This document shows positions 7,845 to 16,264 of a stretch of DNA of 54,040 nucleotides, piece after piece. A model generated the notes under the pieces. It was not told the DNA's origin and searched no databases. It saw only the letters and a program-made list of their open reading frames with translations. The stretch is from Desulfosporosinus sp. (lineage in GTDB: Bacteria > Bacillota > Desulfitobacteriia > Desulfitobacteriales > Desulfitobacteriaceae), in assembly GCA_031292095.1 (NCBI GenBank), contig JARLHU010000176.1:1-54040 (forward strand). The letters run 5' to 3'. Position numbers and translations under genes: made by a program. Numbering within the stretch: the first letter of the stretch is position 1; every line of letters begins with the position of its first letter.

Positions 7845-8264
7845 CTATTTTTGAACATCGAGGTTGTCAGTGGCCGAACCTGACGAAGCTTCTTGAGCCG
7901 ATTCCTTCTCTGCAGCTCCTGCTCCAGTTTCTGCCACGCCGTTGTTGCCTTGATGATCTCCTTGCTCATCGTAGTTAACGTTGTCGGTCTCTTTACTTGC
8001 TTTAGTGGATTTTTCCAATGACGGCTTTATTGAATCAGGTTTGACTTGAGTCTTCTGGGCTGCAACAGCAGGCTGAACAATCGCGGTAGGTGCTACTGCA
8101 GGCGCAGGCGCTGGTATGGATGCAAAAGCCATGCCTCCGAAGGATCCAAGACCTGCCATTGCTCTAGCAAGGGCAAGTGTGCTTGTCGTGATAAACCATA
8201 GCGGCAACATATTGCCGTACAAAGTATGGCTGATAACGGAGTAATTATTGAATCTCAGGTGCAA
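7845..8264 (-). pseudogene. Minus-strand ORF, low-complexity C-terminal half of a probable frameshifted gene
   Basis: 139 codons from a TTG at 8264. A hydrophobic segment (NMLPLWFITTSTLALARAMA) is followed by an Ala/Pro-rich linker (PAPAPAVAPTAIVQPAVAAQ) and a charged, Gln/Gly/Ser-rich tail (KETDNVNYDEQGDHQGNN). The composition looks like a real membrane-anchored protein. The TTG has no clear ribosome binding site, and protein-like sequence (LSQHDRFVENLLHLRF) extends upstream in the same frame without a start codon. The small ORF at 8255-8422 probably supplies the N-terminus through a frameshift. Family not recognised. Confidence 0.4.
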
Positions 8265-8422
8265 TAGATTCTCAACGAACCTATCGTGCTGAGATAAACT
8301 TTTTCAGTTAGATTCTTTAGCAATTTCGAAGACAAGAACGACCGTTGAACGCTGCCAATAGATGCAATACCAACCACAGCTATAACTCCCAAACCTGTTG
8401 TACCAAGGGCTGTGGATACCAT
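8255..8422 (-). CDS. Small minus-strand ORF (55 aa) with one membrane helix
   Basis: ATG at 8422 with GAGG a few bases upstream on the minus strand; product MVSTALGTTGLGVIAVVGIA then SIGSVQRSFLSSKLLKNL. It has one clear transmembrane helix and a basic tail. It overlaps the start of the ORF at 7845-8264 by ten bases in another frame. The two together would make a ~190-residue membrane protein if one base were added or removed near 8290. It also overlaps the start of the plus-strand gene at 8412, and both cannot be conserved there. Confidence 0.4.
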   Translation of the reverse strand: MVSTALGTTGLGVIAVVGIASIGSVQRSFLSSKLLKNLTEKVYLSTIGSLRIYCT

Positions 8423-8900
8423 AAATTCCTCAGAAGTTCTTTCTCAAAACAAGCTTTTCAATTATCTTTGTGTAGAAACAAATAGGCAGATAGTTTTAGA
8501 AAAGGCGCTACCGCTAAATAATGGGCAGTATGCGAATGCATGCGTTTATTTTATGGCCGAGGCACTAAGGCAAAATGGCGTTGTTATACCAAATGCCACC
8601 TGTAACACAACCGGGCTCATTGGTCAATTAAAGGATCAAGGTTGGACACGTAACTCGGATTACAAGAAACTGCGGCCAGGTGATATTTGCTTTTCTATGG
8701 ATAATAACCATGGTAACGGTGCTCCAGCCCATACTTATGCCTTTATGGCTTGGGTATCGCCAGACAATTATGATTATGCTATGGTGTGTGATAATCAGGC
8801 AGACCGTTATGGAACTGTTTATCATAAAAGAAATATAGCGAAACTTGATGTACATAACGGTCAGGAAAAAGAAGCTTTCCAATTTTTCATGAGAAAATAA
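8412..8900 (+). CDS. Possible papain-like (CHAP/NlpC-type) hydrolase, 5' end doubtful
   Basis: 162 residues from a GTG at 8412, with the frame open back to 8349 and no convincing ribosome binding site. The core GQYANACVYFMAEALRQNG has a Cys in a helix after a turn, followed by RPGDICFSM, then PAHTYAFMAW with a His, then an Asp/Asn segment (MVCDNQAD). This Cys-His-Asn order with a 'PGD' turn is typical of CHAP or NlpC/P60 peptidoglycan hydrolases, but the family match is by eye and weak. There is no signal peptide, so it is probably a 5'-truncated secreted enzyme or a fragment. It lies among other remnants. Confidence 0.4.
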   Translation: MDTINSSEVLSQNKLFNYLCVETNRQIVLEKALPLNNGQYANACVYFMAEALRQNGVVIPNATCNTTGLIGQLKDQGWTRNSDYKKLRPGDICFSMDNNHGNGAPAHTYAFMAWVSPDNYDYAMVCDNQADRYGTVYHKRNIAKLDVHNGQEKEAFQFFMRK

Positions 8901-9130
8901 GGCGGTAAGGCAGAACTGATTATCCAGCCCTACTCGATTGCCCTCGTTCTTCCGCAACGCCTATTCAGCACCAAGCCCTTCGTAGTATCAAAGAAAAACA
9001 ACATGTTCATGCTCAGAAGACAGTCTTTACTGCCCGCCCTATTCACAGAAGCTTCACTAAAGCACCTATAAGCCTTCACAATTTGGACCTCTTAACTTAA
9101 CATATTTTAGTTATCCTTAGGGGGGTATAG
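8901..9130. other. Gene-free stretch
   Basis: 230 bp with stops in all frames and no promoter, repeat or RNA structure I can support. It separates two gene fragments and is probably decayed sequence. Confidence 0.4.
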
Positions 9131-9679
9131 GTCACTCAAACGGACGCTGCAATCAATCCAGGAAACAGTGGTGGACCACTCGTGGATTATCAAGGACAAG
9201 TCATTGGCATTAATTCTGCAAAATACACGCAAACTGGCTTTCAAGGGATGGGCTTTTCGATTCCTATAACAGACGCCATGCCAACAATACAAGAGTTAAT
9301 TAAATCAGGGGTGGCCACACATCCGGCACTTTTAGTGAGCACGGACGATCAATATAACTCCTACGCGCAGAGTAACAATAAACCCCTAGGAGCCTATATT
9401 GCAAACGAATCAAGTTCAAGCAACGCTTGGAGAAATATCTTCAAAACAATAACCCTCCATTGTCGTAATCCTGTTCAAAAGGGCGGGTTATCCTTGATCT
9501 GTACAATACTGATATTTACAAGCTGGTTTACTTCGGGGATAAGACGAAGTGACGATGGGAGTTCCGTACGCCACATCAGCACCACAGCGGTCAAGGTGAA
9601 GAGAGTTCTGAGAAAGAACACCAGATCTATGATGCTCCGAAAGCCAGTCAACCTGAAAGTTGGACACTTTCAGACCTAA
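9131..9679 (+). pseudogene. HtrA/DegP-type serine protease, internal remnant
   Basis: The frame opens right after a stop at 9128-9130 with [20 protein letters not shown], the catalytic-serine segment of HtrA proteases (GNSGG), and continues [10 protein letters not shown] and [19 protein letters not shown], the end of the protease domain leading to a PDZ domain. The N-terminal part with the catalytic His and Asp is absent, and the PDZ domain fades after KPLGAYI (about 9400). Beyond this the frame reads unlike a protein; another frame at about 9480-9700 looks more natural ([20 protein letters not shown]) but is unidentified. A complete HtrA-like domain is present elsewhere in the window (44186-46258). 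Confidence 0.6.
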
Positions 9680-9954
9680 TGCTAACGGATTCCGCCTCTC
9701 CCATACTGTGATATTACTGGGAAAGTCAATAGAGCAATGCTCTTGTTAAGGAGGGCGCTTTATGGCCTTGTTTGGCCCAAAATAAAGTATACCCTTTGGA
9801 GATTAACCGTCTTTGTAGAGATCTTGTGAGCTCAGATATAAATTTAATGTGAATTAATGAAGGCCTTTTTATATTAAGGTACAATTCAACTTATACGGCA
9901 GATCTGAGCGAGAGCTGGCTAAGTAATTATCGTACTATGGGAGTGATTTAGGAT
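9680..9954. other. Remnant-filled spacer
   Basis: Contains AAGGAGG (9749-9755) followed by an ATG at 9762 that reads only MALFGPK before a stop, which looks like another severed gene start. Nothing else can be supported. Confidence 0.3.
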
Positions 9955-10167
9955 ATGAGGGTTTTACTGATTGAGGCAGAGCCAGAAAAACAGATTTTGA
10001 ATCTGTTTAAGATTCATAGGAACAAGGGCGGTGCTGCTGTTATTACTACCTACAGTAAAGCGCTGGCAGCTCACGCCGACCGCATCATACGCTTGGTGGA
10101 TGGAGGGTGGTCAGTGATGACTGAGCTTGTTCGAGTAGCCAACGTCGGGAAAAACTACACTCGTTAG
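9955..10167 (+). pseudogene. Chimera of regulator and LolD-type ABC ATPase fragments
   Basis: The 70-codon ORF joins three recognisable pieces. Residues 1-10 (MRVLLIEAEP) look like the first strand of a response regulator. Residues ~13-50 (LNLFKIHRNKGGAAVITTYS, then AHADRIIRLVDGG) are the C-terminal end of a LolD/MacB-type ABC ATPase, including a degenerate switch-His region. From an ATG at 10117, MTELVRVANVGKNYTR is the N-terminus of another ABC ATPase, cut off by a stop at 10165-10167. None can be functional. Confidence 0.5.
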
Positions 10168-10168
10168 C

Positions 10169-10423
10169 CCCATCGTTCAAACTGAGGATGGGGCTGCGCT
10201 GCTCTCGGCTTTAGATGGCAGAAGTTTGGGTAGCATAGGTGCTACGTTGGTGAATACTAATCTTCCAGGGAAGTTTGGATTGGGGATTCATAGTTTAGAT
10301 GCGACGGGTAATCAAGGAGGGGTTATAGATCAGTTTGCCTCCCCTTTATCGCTCAGTTTTCAAAACAGTCAAATCTCTGATATTTCTTTATCGACGGCGA
10401 CTAACCTTCTCTATTTTCAATAG
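10169..10423 (+). pseudogene. C-terminal fragment of an unidentified beta-rich protein
   Basis: In the frame of the ATG at 10226, open from before 10170, the sequence reads like an extracellular beta-rich protein (ALLSALDGRSLGSIGATLVN ... ISDISLSTATNLLYFQ) with a stop at 10421-10423. No start codon with a ribosome binding site is present and I do not recognise the family. It ends exactly where the duplicated 195-bp segment begins. Confidence 0.35.
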
Positions 10424-10619
10424 AATTCACAGTACTCTTGCTGTTTCACACAAATGAAGGCAAGAAATTTTTTATTTTCTAATCCAATTCTAATCTTTGT
10501 CTAAGGTTACTCTCATTGTGTTGTGACAAAATGAGAGTATGGAATAGAAATGAGGGGTTAGGCTGCTTGTTACAGAGAAATTGACAAAAAAATATGCTGA
10601 TTTTACGGCGGTGGAAAGT
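10422..10619 (+). repeat. ~195-bp duplicated segment, copy B
   Basis: Near-identical to 4936-5130. It again carries the AATAGAATTCA join, the 11-bp-phased boxes, the TACTCTCATT/AATGAGAGTA inverted repeat, the GAGGGG ribosome binding site and the first ~15 codons of the ABC ATPase gene, then breaks off after GGCGGTGGAAAG. Confidence 0.9.
10478..10540 (+). promoter_or_regulatory. Putative response-regulator operator plus inverted repeat (copy B)
   Basis: TCTAATC at 10478 and 10489 and TCTAAGG at 10500 repeat the exact 11-bp phasing of copy A, and the same TACTCTCATT/AATGAGAGTA inverted repeat follows. This copy is about 200 bp upstream of the GT39 glycosyltransferase gene and could now control it. 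Confidence 0.55.
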
Positions 10620-10675
10620 AGCAAAATTACTTTACCCGTAAAGGTTAAAGATGCAAGAAAAACCGTCAAATAACA
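10560..10675 (+). pseudogene. ABC ATPase 5' remnant joined to a short C-terminal fragment
   Basis: The first codons of the ABC ATPase (LLVTEKLTKKYADFTAVES) are recognisable to about 10617. They are followed by an unrelated piece, SKITLPVKVKDARKTVK, ending in a stop at 10673-10675. Both parts are too short to be functional. Confidence 0.55.
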
Positions 10676-10724
10676 AATTTTCTCTCCCATAAGCTATGGA
10701 TATATAACTGGGGAGGTCGTCAAA

Positions 10725-12761
10725 TTGAAAGAAAAAATAAAATTCAAAAGGGAAACCTTTTTACTATCAATGATCTTAATGCTATCTGCAGTATTAAATT
10801 TTGCAAATATAGGTATAGAAGGGTATGCCAATATTTTTTATGCTGCTGGTGTAAAAAGCATGATGATGAACTATAAAAATTTCTTCTTCGCTTCCTTTGA
10901 CCCAGCTGGATTTGTAACGATTGATAAACCGCCTTTAGGTTTATGGATACAAACTATATCCGCAAAAATATTCGGCTTTAGCGGATGGAGTATAATTCTG
11001 CCACAAGCCCTTGCGGGAGTGATTTCAGTTTGGGTAATATATTATCTTGTTAAACGATCCTTTGATAGCTTCTCAGGACTAATTGCAGCACTATGTCTTG
11101 CGGTAACTCCTATATTTGTAGCAACAAGCAGAAATAATACAATAGATAATTTACTTGTCTTATCATTATTACTTGCATGCTGGGCTCTTTTTATAGCGGC
11201 TGAAAAAGGAAAGTTTAAATATCTTATATTAAGCTTAGTCCTTGTGGGTATAGGTTTTAATATCAAAATGGTAGAAGCATATATGGTGGCTCCCGCTCTA
11301 TATATAACATACCTTCTTTCTTCCGCTCTACCTTTTAAAAAGAGAATGAAACATCTTGTATTAGGTACAGTTGTTCTTTTAGTTGTATCACTATCTTGGG
11401 CTGTAATTACAGATTCAGTACCTCGTGGAGATAGACCTTTCATAGGCAGTAGTACTAATAATACAGTTATGGAACTTATAATTGGTCACAATGGATTAGA
11501 GAGAGTCGGCATAGGTGGGAAAAATATAGGTAGAGGCTCTACTACCACCCCATTAGAAAAGTCTGGTGTCACGTTAGAACAATTAGGACAATATGCTATA
11601 GGAGTGACTTCAAAGTTTAATATTATTACATTATTTTCCAATAATGATATGTCAGATCAAATAGCCTGGTTCTTACCTCTCGCTCTAATTGGCTTCGCTG
11701 TTGCAGCAATAAAGGAAAAATTTAAATTCCCATTTGATAACAAAAGAAAGTTATCCTTACTACTATGGTCCATGTGGCTATTGCCTGAGTTTATATACTT
11801 TAGTATTGCAAAAATTATAACTCACACATACTATTTAACTACAATGGCCCCTTCTATTGCAGCTTTGGTTGGAATTGGATTAACAGCTATGTGGAAGCTC
11901 TTCAAAGAAGGTGAGTGGAAGGCATGGATTTTACCAACGGCATTTATTGTAAATGGCCTTGTTGAGATACTTATTCTGTCTTATAACTATAGCACCTCAA
12001 ATGGTTATAAAATTGTAATCTTAATAACAGGGCTGCTTTTAGGCATTGTATCCTCAATAATTCTAGCTATAGTTAATACCACTACAAGTAGTCCAGATCA
12101 AGGAAATACTGAAACTAATCAAGCTATACAAAATTATAGTAAAAATACTAACTTACAAGAAATACTAATTAGTATTTCCTTTATAGGGCTATTAATAGCT
12201 CCAATGGTTTGGTCATTTACCCCGCTGTTTCACCCAATGGATGGCAGTAGTCCTTCTGCTGGATTGGAGCTTCTTTCAGGTAAACAGAAAGGAAATTCAA
12301 GTGCAGGTGACAACTCAAAGCTTATAAAATTTTTAGAAACTAACAGGAAAAATGAAAAATATCTTGTTGAAGTTCCTTCAGCCATGACTTATGGTTCAGA
12401 TATAATACTTGAAACTGGTGAACCTGTATTGACACTTGGGGGGTTTAGTGGATCAGATCCAATACTTACTGTAGAACAGTTCAAACAATTAGTTTCTGAT
12501 GGAGCTATTAGATATGCAATGGTCGGTGGAGGAACGAGTAGAGGAAGTGAGTTGGGCGGAGCAGTGGAAAGTAACCCGAATAATGCTATTATGAGCTGGA
12601 TTGAAGCAAATGGGAAGGTTGTTCCAGAGAGTGAATGGAGGGATTATACCACTTCGAAAAAACAAACGGGAGATCAGAAATTCAGTAGATTTGGCGGTGA
12701 AACAAATTTTACTGAATTATATGATTTAAAACCTAATGTTAAAACTCGGATTTTAAACTAA
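10725..12761 (+). CDS. GT39-family membrane glycosyltransferase (YkcB-like)
   Basis: 678 residues from a TTG with GGGGAGG just upstream. The first extracytoplasmic loop after helix 1 has the family's signature: YAAGVKSMMMNYKNFFFASF, then the DKPPLGLWIQ motif and a conserved NTIDNLLV segment. About eleven membrane helices follow, then a ~170-residue extracytoplasmic C-terminal domain (EKYLVEVPSAMTYGSD ... GGFSGSDPILTVEQF). GT39/ArnT-type enzymes transfer sugars from polyprenyl-phosphate donors to cell-envelope acceptors. The gene is visibly more AT-rich than the flanking metabolic genes, which hints at acquisition. A two-component pair follows directly, as is common for this gene type. It looks intact. 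Confidence 0.88.
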   Translation: MKEKIKFKRETFLLSMILMLSAVLNFANIGIEGYANIFYAAGVKSMMMNYKNFFFASFDPAGFVTIDKPPLGLWIQTISAKIFGFSGWSIILPQALAGVISVWVIYYLVKRSFDSFSGLIAALCLAVTPIFVATSRNNTIDNLLVLSLLLACWALFIAAEKGKFKYLILSLVLVGIGFNIKMVEAYMVAPALYITYLLSSALPFKKRMKHLVLGTVVLLVVSLSWAVITDSVPRGDRPFIGSSTNNTVMELIIGHNGLERVGIGGKNIGRGSTTTPLEKSGVTLEQLGQYAIGVTSKFNIITLFSNNDMSDQIAWFLPLALIGFAVAAIKEKFKFPFDNKRKLSLLLWSMWLLPEFIYFSIAKIITHTYYLTTMAPSIAALVGIGLTAMWKLFKEGEWKAWILPTAFIVNGLVEILILSYNYSTSNGYKIVILITGLLLGIVSSIILAIVNTTTSSPDQGNTETNQAIQNYSKNTNLQEILISISFIGLLIAPMVWSFTPLFHPMDGSSPSAGLELLSGKQKGNSSAGDNSKLIKFLETNRKNEKYLVEVPSAMTYGSDIILETGEPVLTLGGFSGSDPILTVEQFKQLVSDGAIRYAMVGGGTSRGSELGGAVESNPNNAIMSWIEANGKVVPESEWRDYTTSKKQTGDQKFSRFGGETNFTELYDLKPNVKTRILN

Positions 12762-12875
12762 TAGTTATCTGATTTTCTTTTATCAATTAAGAAGCACACA
12801 AAGCGTGTGTCCCTTTAATTTCACATATTGATAAGCTTTTTATTTTTGCAAGAGACGGTCAATAGAATTGCCTTT

Positions 12876-12910
12876 TCTAATCAAATTTTAATCTTTGTCT
12901 AAGGTTACTC
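12876..12910 (+). promoter_or_regulatory. Putative response-regulator operator (copy C)
   Basis: TCTAATC (12876), TTTAATC (12887) and TCTAAGG (12898), again 11 bp apart and followed by TTACTCTCAT. It lies about 110 bp upstream of the response regulator gene at 13014, consistent with autoregulation by that regulator. Confidence 0.6.
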
Positions 12911-13013
12911 TCATTTCTCTATGTAATACTAAAAGTGGGTAATATATATTTATGCTATACAGAATACATTCTCTCTCTGATGAAATATCTGTGTAATACT
13001 ATGGAGGCCGGCG

Positions 13014-13712
13014 ATGAACAAGACGAGGATTTTGATTATAGAAGATGAAAAACCGATAGCACGGTTTCTGGAGTTGGAGCTTTTACACGAGGGGTACATG
13101 GTTGATATTGCCCATGATGGCAGGATTGGTTTGGAAAAAGCAGTTGCAGATGATGGATATACTTTGATTTTGCTTGATATTATGCTACCTGGAATTAACG
13201 GCATTGAGGTTTTGCGAAGAATCAGGCAAAGCATGAGCACACCAATAATCATGCTTACAGCACGTGATGAGGTAACAGACAAGGTAATGGGACTCGATAC
13301 GGGTGCTGACGATTATGTTACAAAGCCTTTTGTGATTGAGGAGTTGCTTGCAAGAATTCGTGCTGCTCTAAGAAAAAAGGATCTGAGTAAGGAAGATGTA
13401 TCTTTGCTAAAAATTTTTGACCTTGAGCTTGATATAGCCAGACATGAGACTAAGAGGGCAAGCCAAGGCATAGACCTGACCAAAAAAGAATATGATCTTT
13501 TGGAATATCTTATGAGAAATAAGGGGCTTGTTCTTACTCGTAGCCAAATTCTTGAGAATGCATGGGGCTTTGAATTTGCAGGAGATACAAATGTTGTGGA
13601 TGTATATATCCGGTATCTTCGAAGCAAGATTGATGAGGGTTATGATAGAAAGCTGATACAGACGATCAGAGGAGTAGGCTACAGTATTAGAGGTGGCAAG
13701 GATGAGGCTTAA
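13014..13712 (+). CDS. OmpR/PhoB-family response regulator
   Basis: 232 residues. Receiver: acidic pair in LIIEDEKP, phospho-Asp in [13 protein letters not shown], Thr in MLTARDE, Lys in [10 protein letters not shown]. Winged-helix domain: [30 protein letters not shown] and [12 protein letters not shown]. The ATG at 13014 follows GGAGGCC. It overlaps the downstream kinase gene by about 20 bp. The operator-like repeats at 12876 just upstream, and identical ones before the ABC and GT39 genes, make it the best candidate for their regulator. The pair type resembles envelope-stress or antibiotic-response systems (VanR/YkoG-like). Confidence 0.93.
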   Translation: MNKTRILIIEDEKPIARFLELELLHEGYMVDIAHDGRIGLEKAVADDGYTLILLDIMLPGINGIEVLRRIRQSMSTPIIMLTARDEVTDKVMGLDTGADDYVTKPFVIEELLARIRAALRKKDLSKEDVSLLKIFDLELDIARHETKRASQGIDLTKKEYDLLEYLMRNKGLVLTRSQILENAWGFEFAGDTNVVDVYIRYLRSKIDEGYDRKLIQTIRGVGYSIRGGKDEA

Positions 13713-15084
13713 AAAGATAAAGCTTACAAAGCTATCTTGGAAGCTGGCACTTCTTTATGCTTCAGTATTTGCTGCAGTATTATTGGTGTTGAATGCTTCG
13801 GTGCTCTATGGGGTTAAGTTTTTCCTCATAAATCAGGCGGAACAAAAGGTGGATAGTGTAAGTAGTGCGGTAGAAAAAAGGATTATTGGCTCAAATAGCG
13901 AACAAATGACCTTTGATGATCCTGAGATGATCAATGAAGCCAGAAACGATAATACTTTGAATATAAAGGTAGCTGATCCTTCTGGTAAAGTAGTAAATAC
14001 GTCGGATAATTTCAATACTTCAGGCCTTCCCATGACAGACCATATTAATACAGCTCGGAAGCTTGAGAGTGGAAAGCTAAAACTTGTCGTTAAAAATACG
14101 GCTGTTATCAATGGAGGCAAAGTCAGGGCATATGTTCAGGTATCGCAGAACATGGAAAAGGAATACACCTTTCTTAGAATATTGTTTATTCTTCTGGCTA
14201 TAGCAGATATGTTTGGGATTCTTTTTTCGCTTTTTTCAGGCTACCTCTTAAGTAGAAGGATGCTTAAGCCAATAGATAAAATGACCAAAGCGGCTAATGA
14301 AATTGGCTTGTCCGGACTTGCGGAAAGAATCGAAGTACCTCTAGTAGATGATGAACTTTCTAGGCTTGCTAAAACATTTAATGAGATGCTGGACAGGATT
14401 AAAGCCACCTTTGATAAGCAGGGGCGTTTTGTAGCAGATGCATCCCACGAACTCAGAACACCTGTCTCGATCATCCAAGGGTATATAGGTATGATGGATC
14501 GTTGGGGGAAGCAGGATGAAAAGGTCTTGCAAGAGTCTATCGATGCTATTAAGAAAGAAACACTAAGTATGACGGTTATGATTGAAAGGCTTCTTTTTCT
14601 CGCCAGAGGCGATAATGGAAGTCAAGTGCTTCAGAAGGCAACGTTTAGTATTGACGACCTGATGGAAGAGGTGTCCATGGAAAGTTTGATGCTGACAGCG
14701 GGGCACAATTTTTCATTTCAAGGTTCTCAAGGATTGGAACTTTTTGCTGATCGAAGGATGATAAAGCAAATGCTGAGGGCCCTGTTGAATAATAGCATTA
14801 AATTTACACCTAATGGGGGCAGGGTAACCCTTCTTTATACGGGAAATGAAAACAAAGTTGTGTTTAGTATCTTAGACACAGGGATTGGAATTCCTGAGGA
14901 AGAACAAGAGCAAATTTTCGAGAGGTTTTACAGGGTGGATAAGGCAAGAGTAAGGGAGACAGGTGGAAGTGGGCTTGGGCTCTCCGTTGTAAAATGGATT
15001 GTTGATGTACACAATGGGGAAATCAACATTATAAGTTCTGTGGAAAATGGTACAAGTGTTGCGGTTACATTGCCTAGACTATAG
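13693..15084 (+). CDS. Sensor histidine kinase, partner of the regulator at 13014
   Basis: 463 residues from GTG 13693 (ATG 13702 is an alternative). Helix 1 at ~18-40 ([20 protein letters not shown]), an extracytoplasmic sensor of ~115 residues, helix 2 at ~155-180 ([20 protein letters not shown]), HAMP, HisKA with [16 protein letters not shown], and a HATPase with N box ([10 protein letters not shown]), G1 (DTGIGIP), F box ([11 protein letters not shown]) and G2 (GGSGLGLSV). All catalytic elements are intact. It overlaps the response regulator gene, so the two are co-translated. Confidence 0.93.
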   Translation: MARMRLKKIKLTKLSWKLALLYASVFAAVLLVLNASVLYGVKFFLINQAEQKVDSVSSAVEKRIIGSNSEQMTFDDPEMINEARNDNTLNIKVADPSGKVVNTSDNFNTSGLPMTDHINTARKLESGKLKLVVKNTAVINGGKVRAYVQVSQNMEKEYTFLRILFILLAIADMFGILFSLFSGYLLSRRMLKPIDKMTKAANEIGLSGLAERIEVPLVDDELSRLAKTFNEMLDRIKATFDKQGRFVADASHELRTPVSIIQGYIGMMDRWGKQDEKVLQESIDAIKKETLSMTVMIERLLFLARGDNGSQVLQKATFSIDDLMEEVSMESLMLTAGHNFSFQGSQGLELFADRRMIKQMLRALLNNSIKFTPNGGRVTLLYTGNENKVVFSILDTGIGIPEEEQEQIFERFYRVDKARVRETGGSGLGLSVVKWIVDVHNGEINIISSVENGTSVAVTLPRL

Positions 15085-15184
15085 AACTTTGGGCCATTCC
15101 CGGAAGGGGAGAGTAATAGTTCGCTATGATGACCCGTCGTTCATAGAAATGGTATTAGTAAATATTTATAATGGAGGTTGAAAA

Positions 15185-15302
15185 GTGACAGTTATACACG
15201 CATTGATCTTAGGTATTGTCCATGGGTTGGGAGAATCAGTTATATATTAATTTGGACACCCCGACGGAAGGTGAGCATTTTTTCGATGGAGTACTAATGT
15301 GA
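15185..15302 (+). pseudogene. UppP N-terminal remnant joined to an ABC ATPase fragment
   Basis: GGAGG (15173-15177) and a GTG at 15185 start VTVIHALILGIVHGLGES, the N-terminus of an undecaprenyl-diphosphatase different from the one at 4890, then a stop at 15250. Directly after, in another frame, 15252-15302 encodes [16 protein letters not shown], an internal piece of a MacB/LolD-type ABC ATPase. The intact gene at 42090 has [13 protein letters not shown] at the matching position and the DNA is visibly similar over ~40 bp. Two unrelated gene snippets are thus stitched together within 120 bp. Confidence 0.6.
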
Positions 15303-15328
15303 AAAAAGTGAAAGTTAGAATACAAAAA

Positions 15329-15351
15329 GCCACCTGTTTGATACAGGTGGC
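15329..15351 (-). terminator. Terminator of the CBS-domain gene
   Basis: GCCACCTGT and ACAGGTGGC form a perfect 9-bp stem with a 5-base loop. On the minus strand it is followed by TTTTTG, as expected for a rho-independent terminator just past the stop at 15378. Confidence 0.75.
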
Positions 15352-15377
15352 CTTGCTGGATCTACGACTTGTGTACA

Positions 15378-15854
15378 CTAACTAAAAGATAATAAAGGCC
15401 TCAGCGTCGATTTTTCGGAAATATAATTATTGGCTGTCGCGAAGTAGTGTGAGGTATTTAAGCAACCCACACAATACCTGATGAGCTCGTTGCGGCGGAC
15501 AATGCCAATGAATATCCCGTTGTCGTCCACAACCGGGAAGAAGTTTCGTTCGGCAACCTGGGCGAAGAGGCTTTCCATTTGGGCATTGACCGAAACCGGA
15601 TTATTTTGCGTATGTCTCTCTATTTCATCAAGGTGGATTTTATTCGTATTCATAAATGTTAAACCCGGTGTATTTTTCATTTTCGAGAGGAGATCACCTT
15701 CGGTCAATACTCCTACATATTTACCGTCATCATCGATGAGAGGGACAGAGGAATACAGGTGGTATTCCATCCGTTCCAAGGCTTGGCGCATGGTTGAATT
15801 AGTTTTTAAATATACAACATCTTTTTTGGGTAGTAAAAAGAAAGCGATGTTCAA
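15378..15854 (-). CDS. Tandem CBS-domain protein
   Basis: 158 residues from a TTG with AGGAGG 8 bases upstream on the minus strand. CBS 1 spans ~10-60 (TNSTMRQALERMEYHLYSSV, DDDGKYVGVLTEGDLL) and CBS 2 ~80-130 (VSVNAQMESLFAQVAERNFF, DDNGIFIGIVRRNELI). It is a stand-alone CBS pair without an enzyme or channel domain; such proteins usually bind adenosine nucleotides and regulate a partner. The last ~20 residues (NYISEKSTLRPLLSFS) follow the second CBS and are unassigned. It is monocistronic with its own terminator. Confidence 0.88.
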   Translation of the reverse strand: MNIAFFLLPKKDVVYLKTNSTMRQALERMEYHLYSSVPLIDDDGKYVGVLTEGDLLSKMKNTPGLTFMNTNKIHLDEIERHTQNNPVSVNAQMESLFAQVAERNFFPVVDDNGIFIGIVRRNELIRYCVGCLNTSHYFATANNYISEKSTLRPLLSFS

Positions 15855-16046
15855 TTGTCTAACCTCCTAAGCAGATAATCTCTTTACAGGGCTTTTTTAT
15901 AATAAAAAGCTGGATGACGCAGCCTAATGCCAGATAAACGTTGTTTGAAAATACTCACAATTAAAGATTAGCATTTGTAATGCAATAAGTCTATATCAAA
16001 TATATATTATCATAATCAATATATACTATTGCTATTTCGGTCGTAT

Positions 16047-16074
16047 TTGTAATTTGTCTTAGTTTATATATAAT
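16047..16074 (+). promoter_or_regulatory. Putative sigma-A promoter for the HAD/primase-like operon
   Basis: TTGTAA (16047-16052), a 16-bp spacer and TATAAT (16069-16074), in the very AT-rich stretch 15870-16140 between the two divergent genes. The surrounding TATAT-rich inverted sequences may be part of the control region. Confidence 0.45.
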
Positions 16075-16264
16075 GTTTAGATAGAACATCCTGCCTCAAT
16101 CCATGGATTTATAAAGAAAACTTTCTTCAGCCCGTTATATGATAAACTTACTGATCAATTTGGTGTCATGTGGCAAATTGTATGTAATCGTTGATCAGTA
16201 TACGATTCTCGATATAGAAAAGAATAATTATAAAATGGTAATTCATACTCCAATAAAGGAGCGG

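Noticed and set aside
7796..7978. Plus-strand ORF opposite the 7845-8264 gene
   Set aside because: Composition (Leu/Pro/Cys/Arg runs) is that of a reverse-strand shadow, and there is no ribosome binding site.
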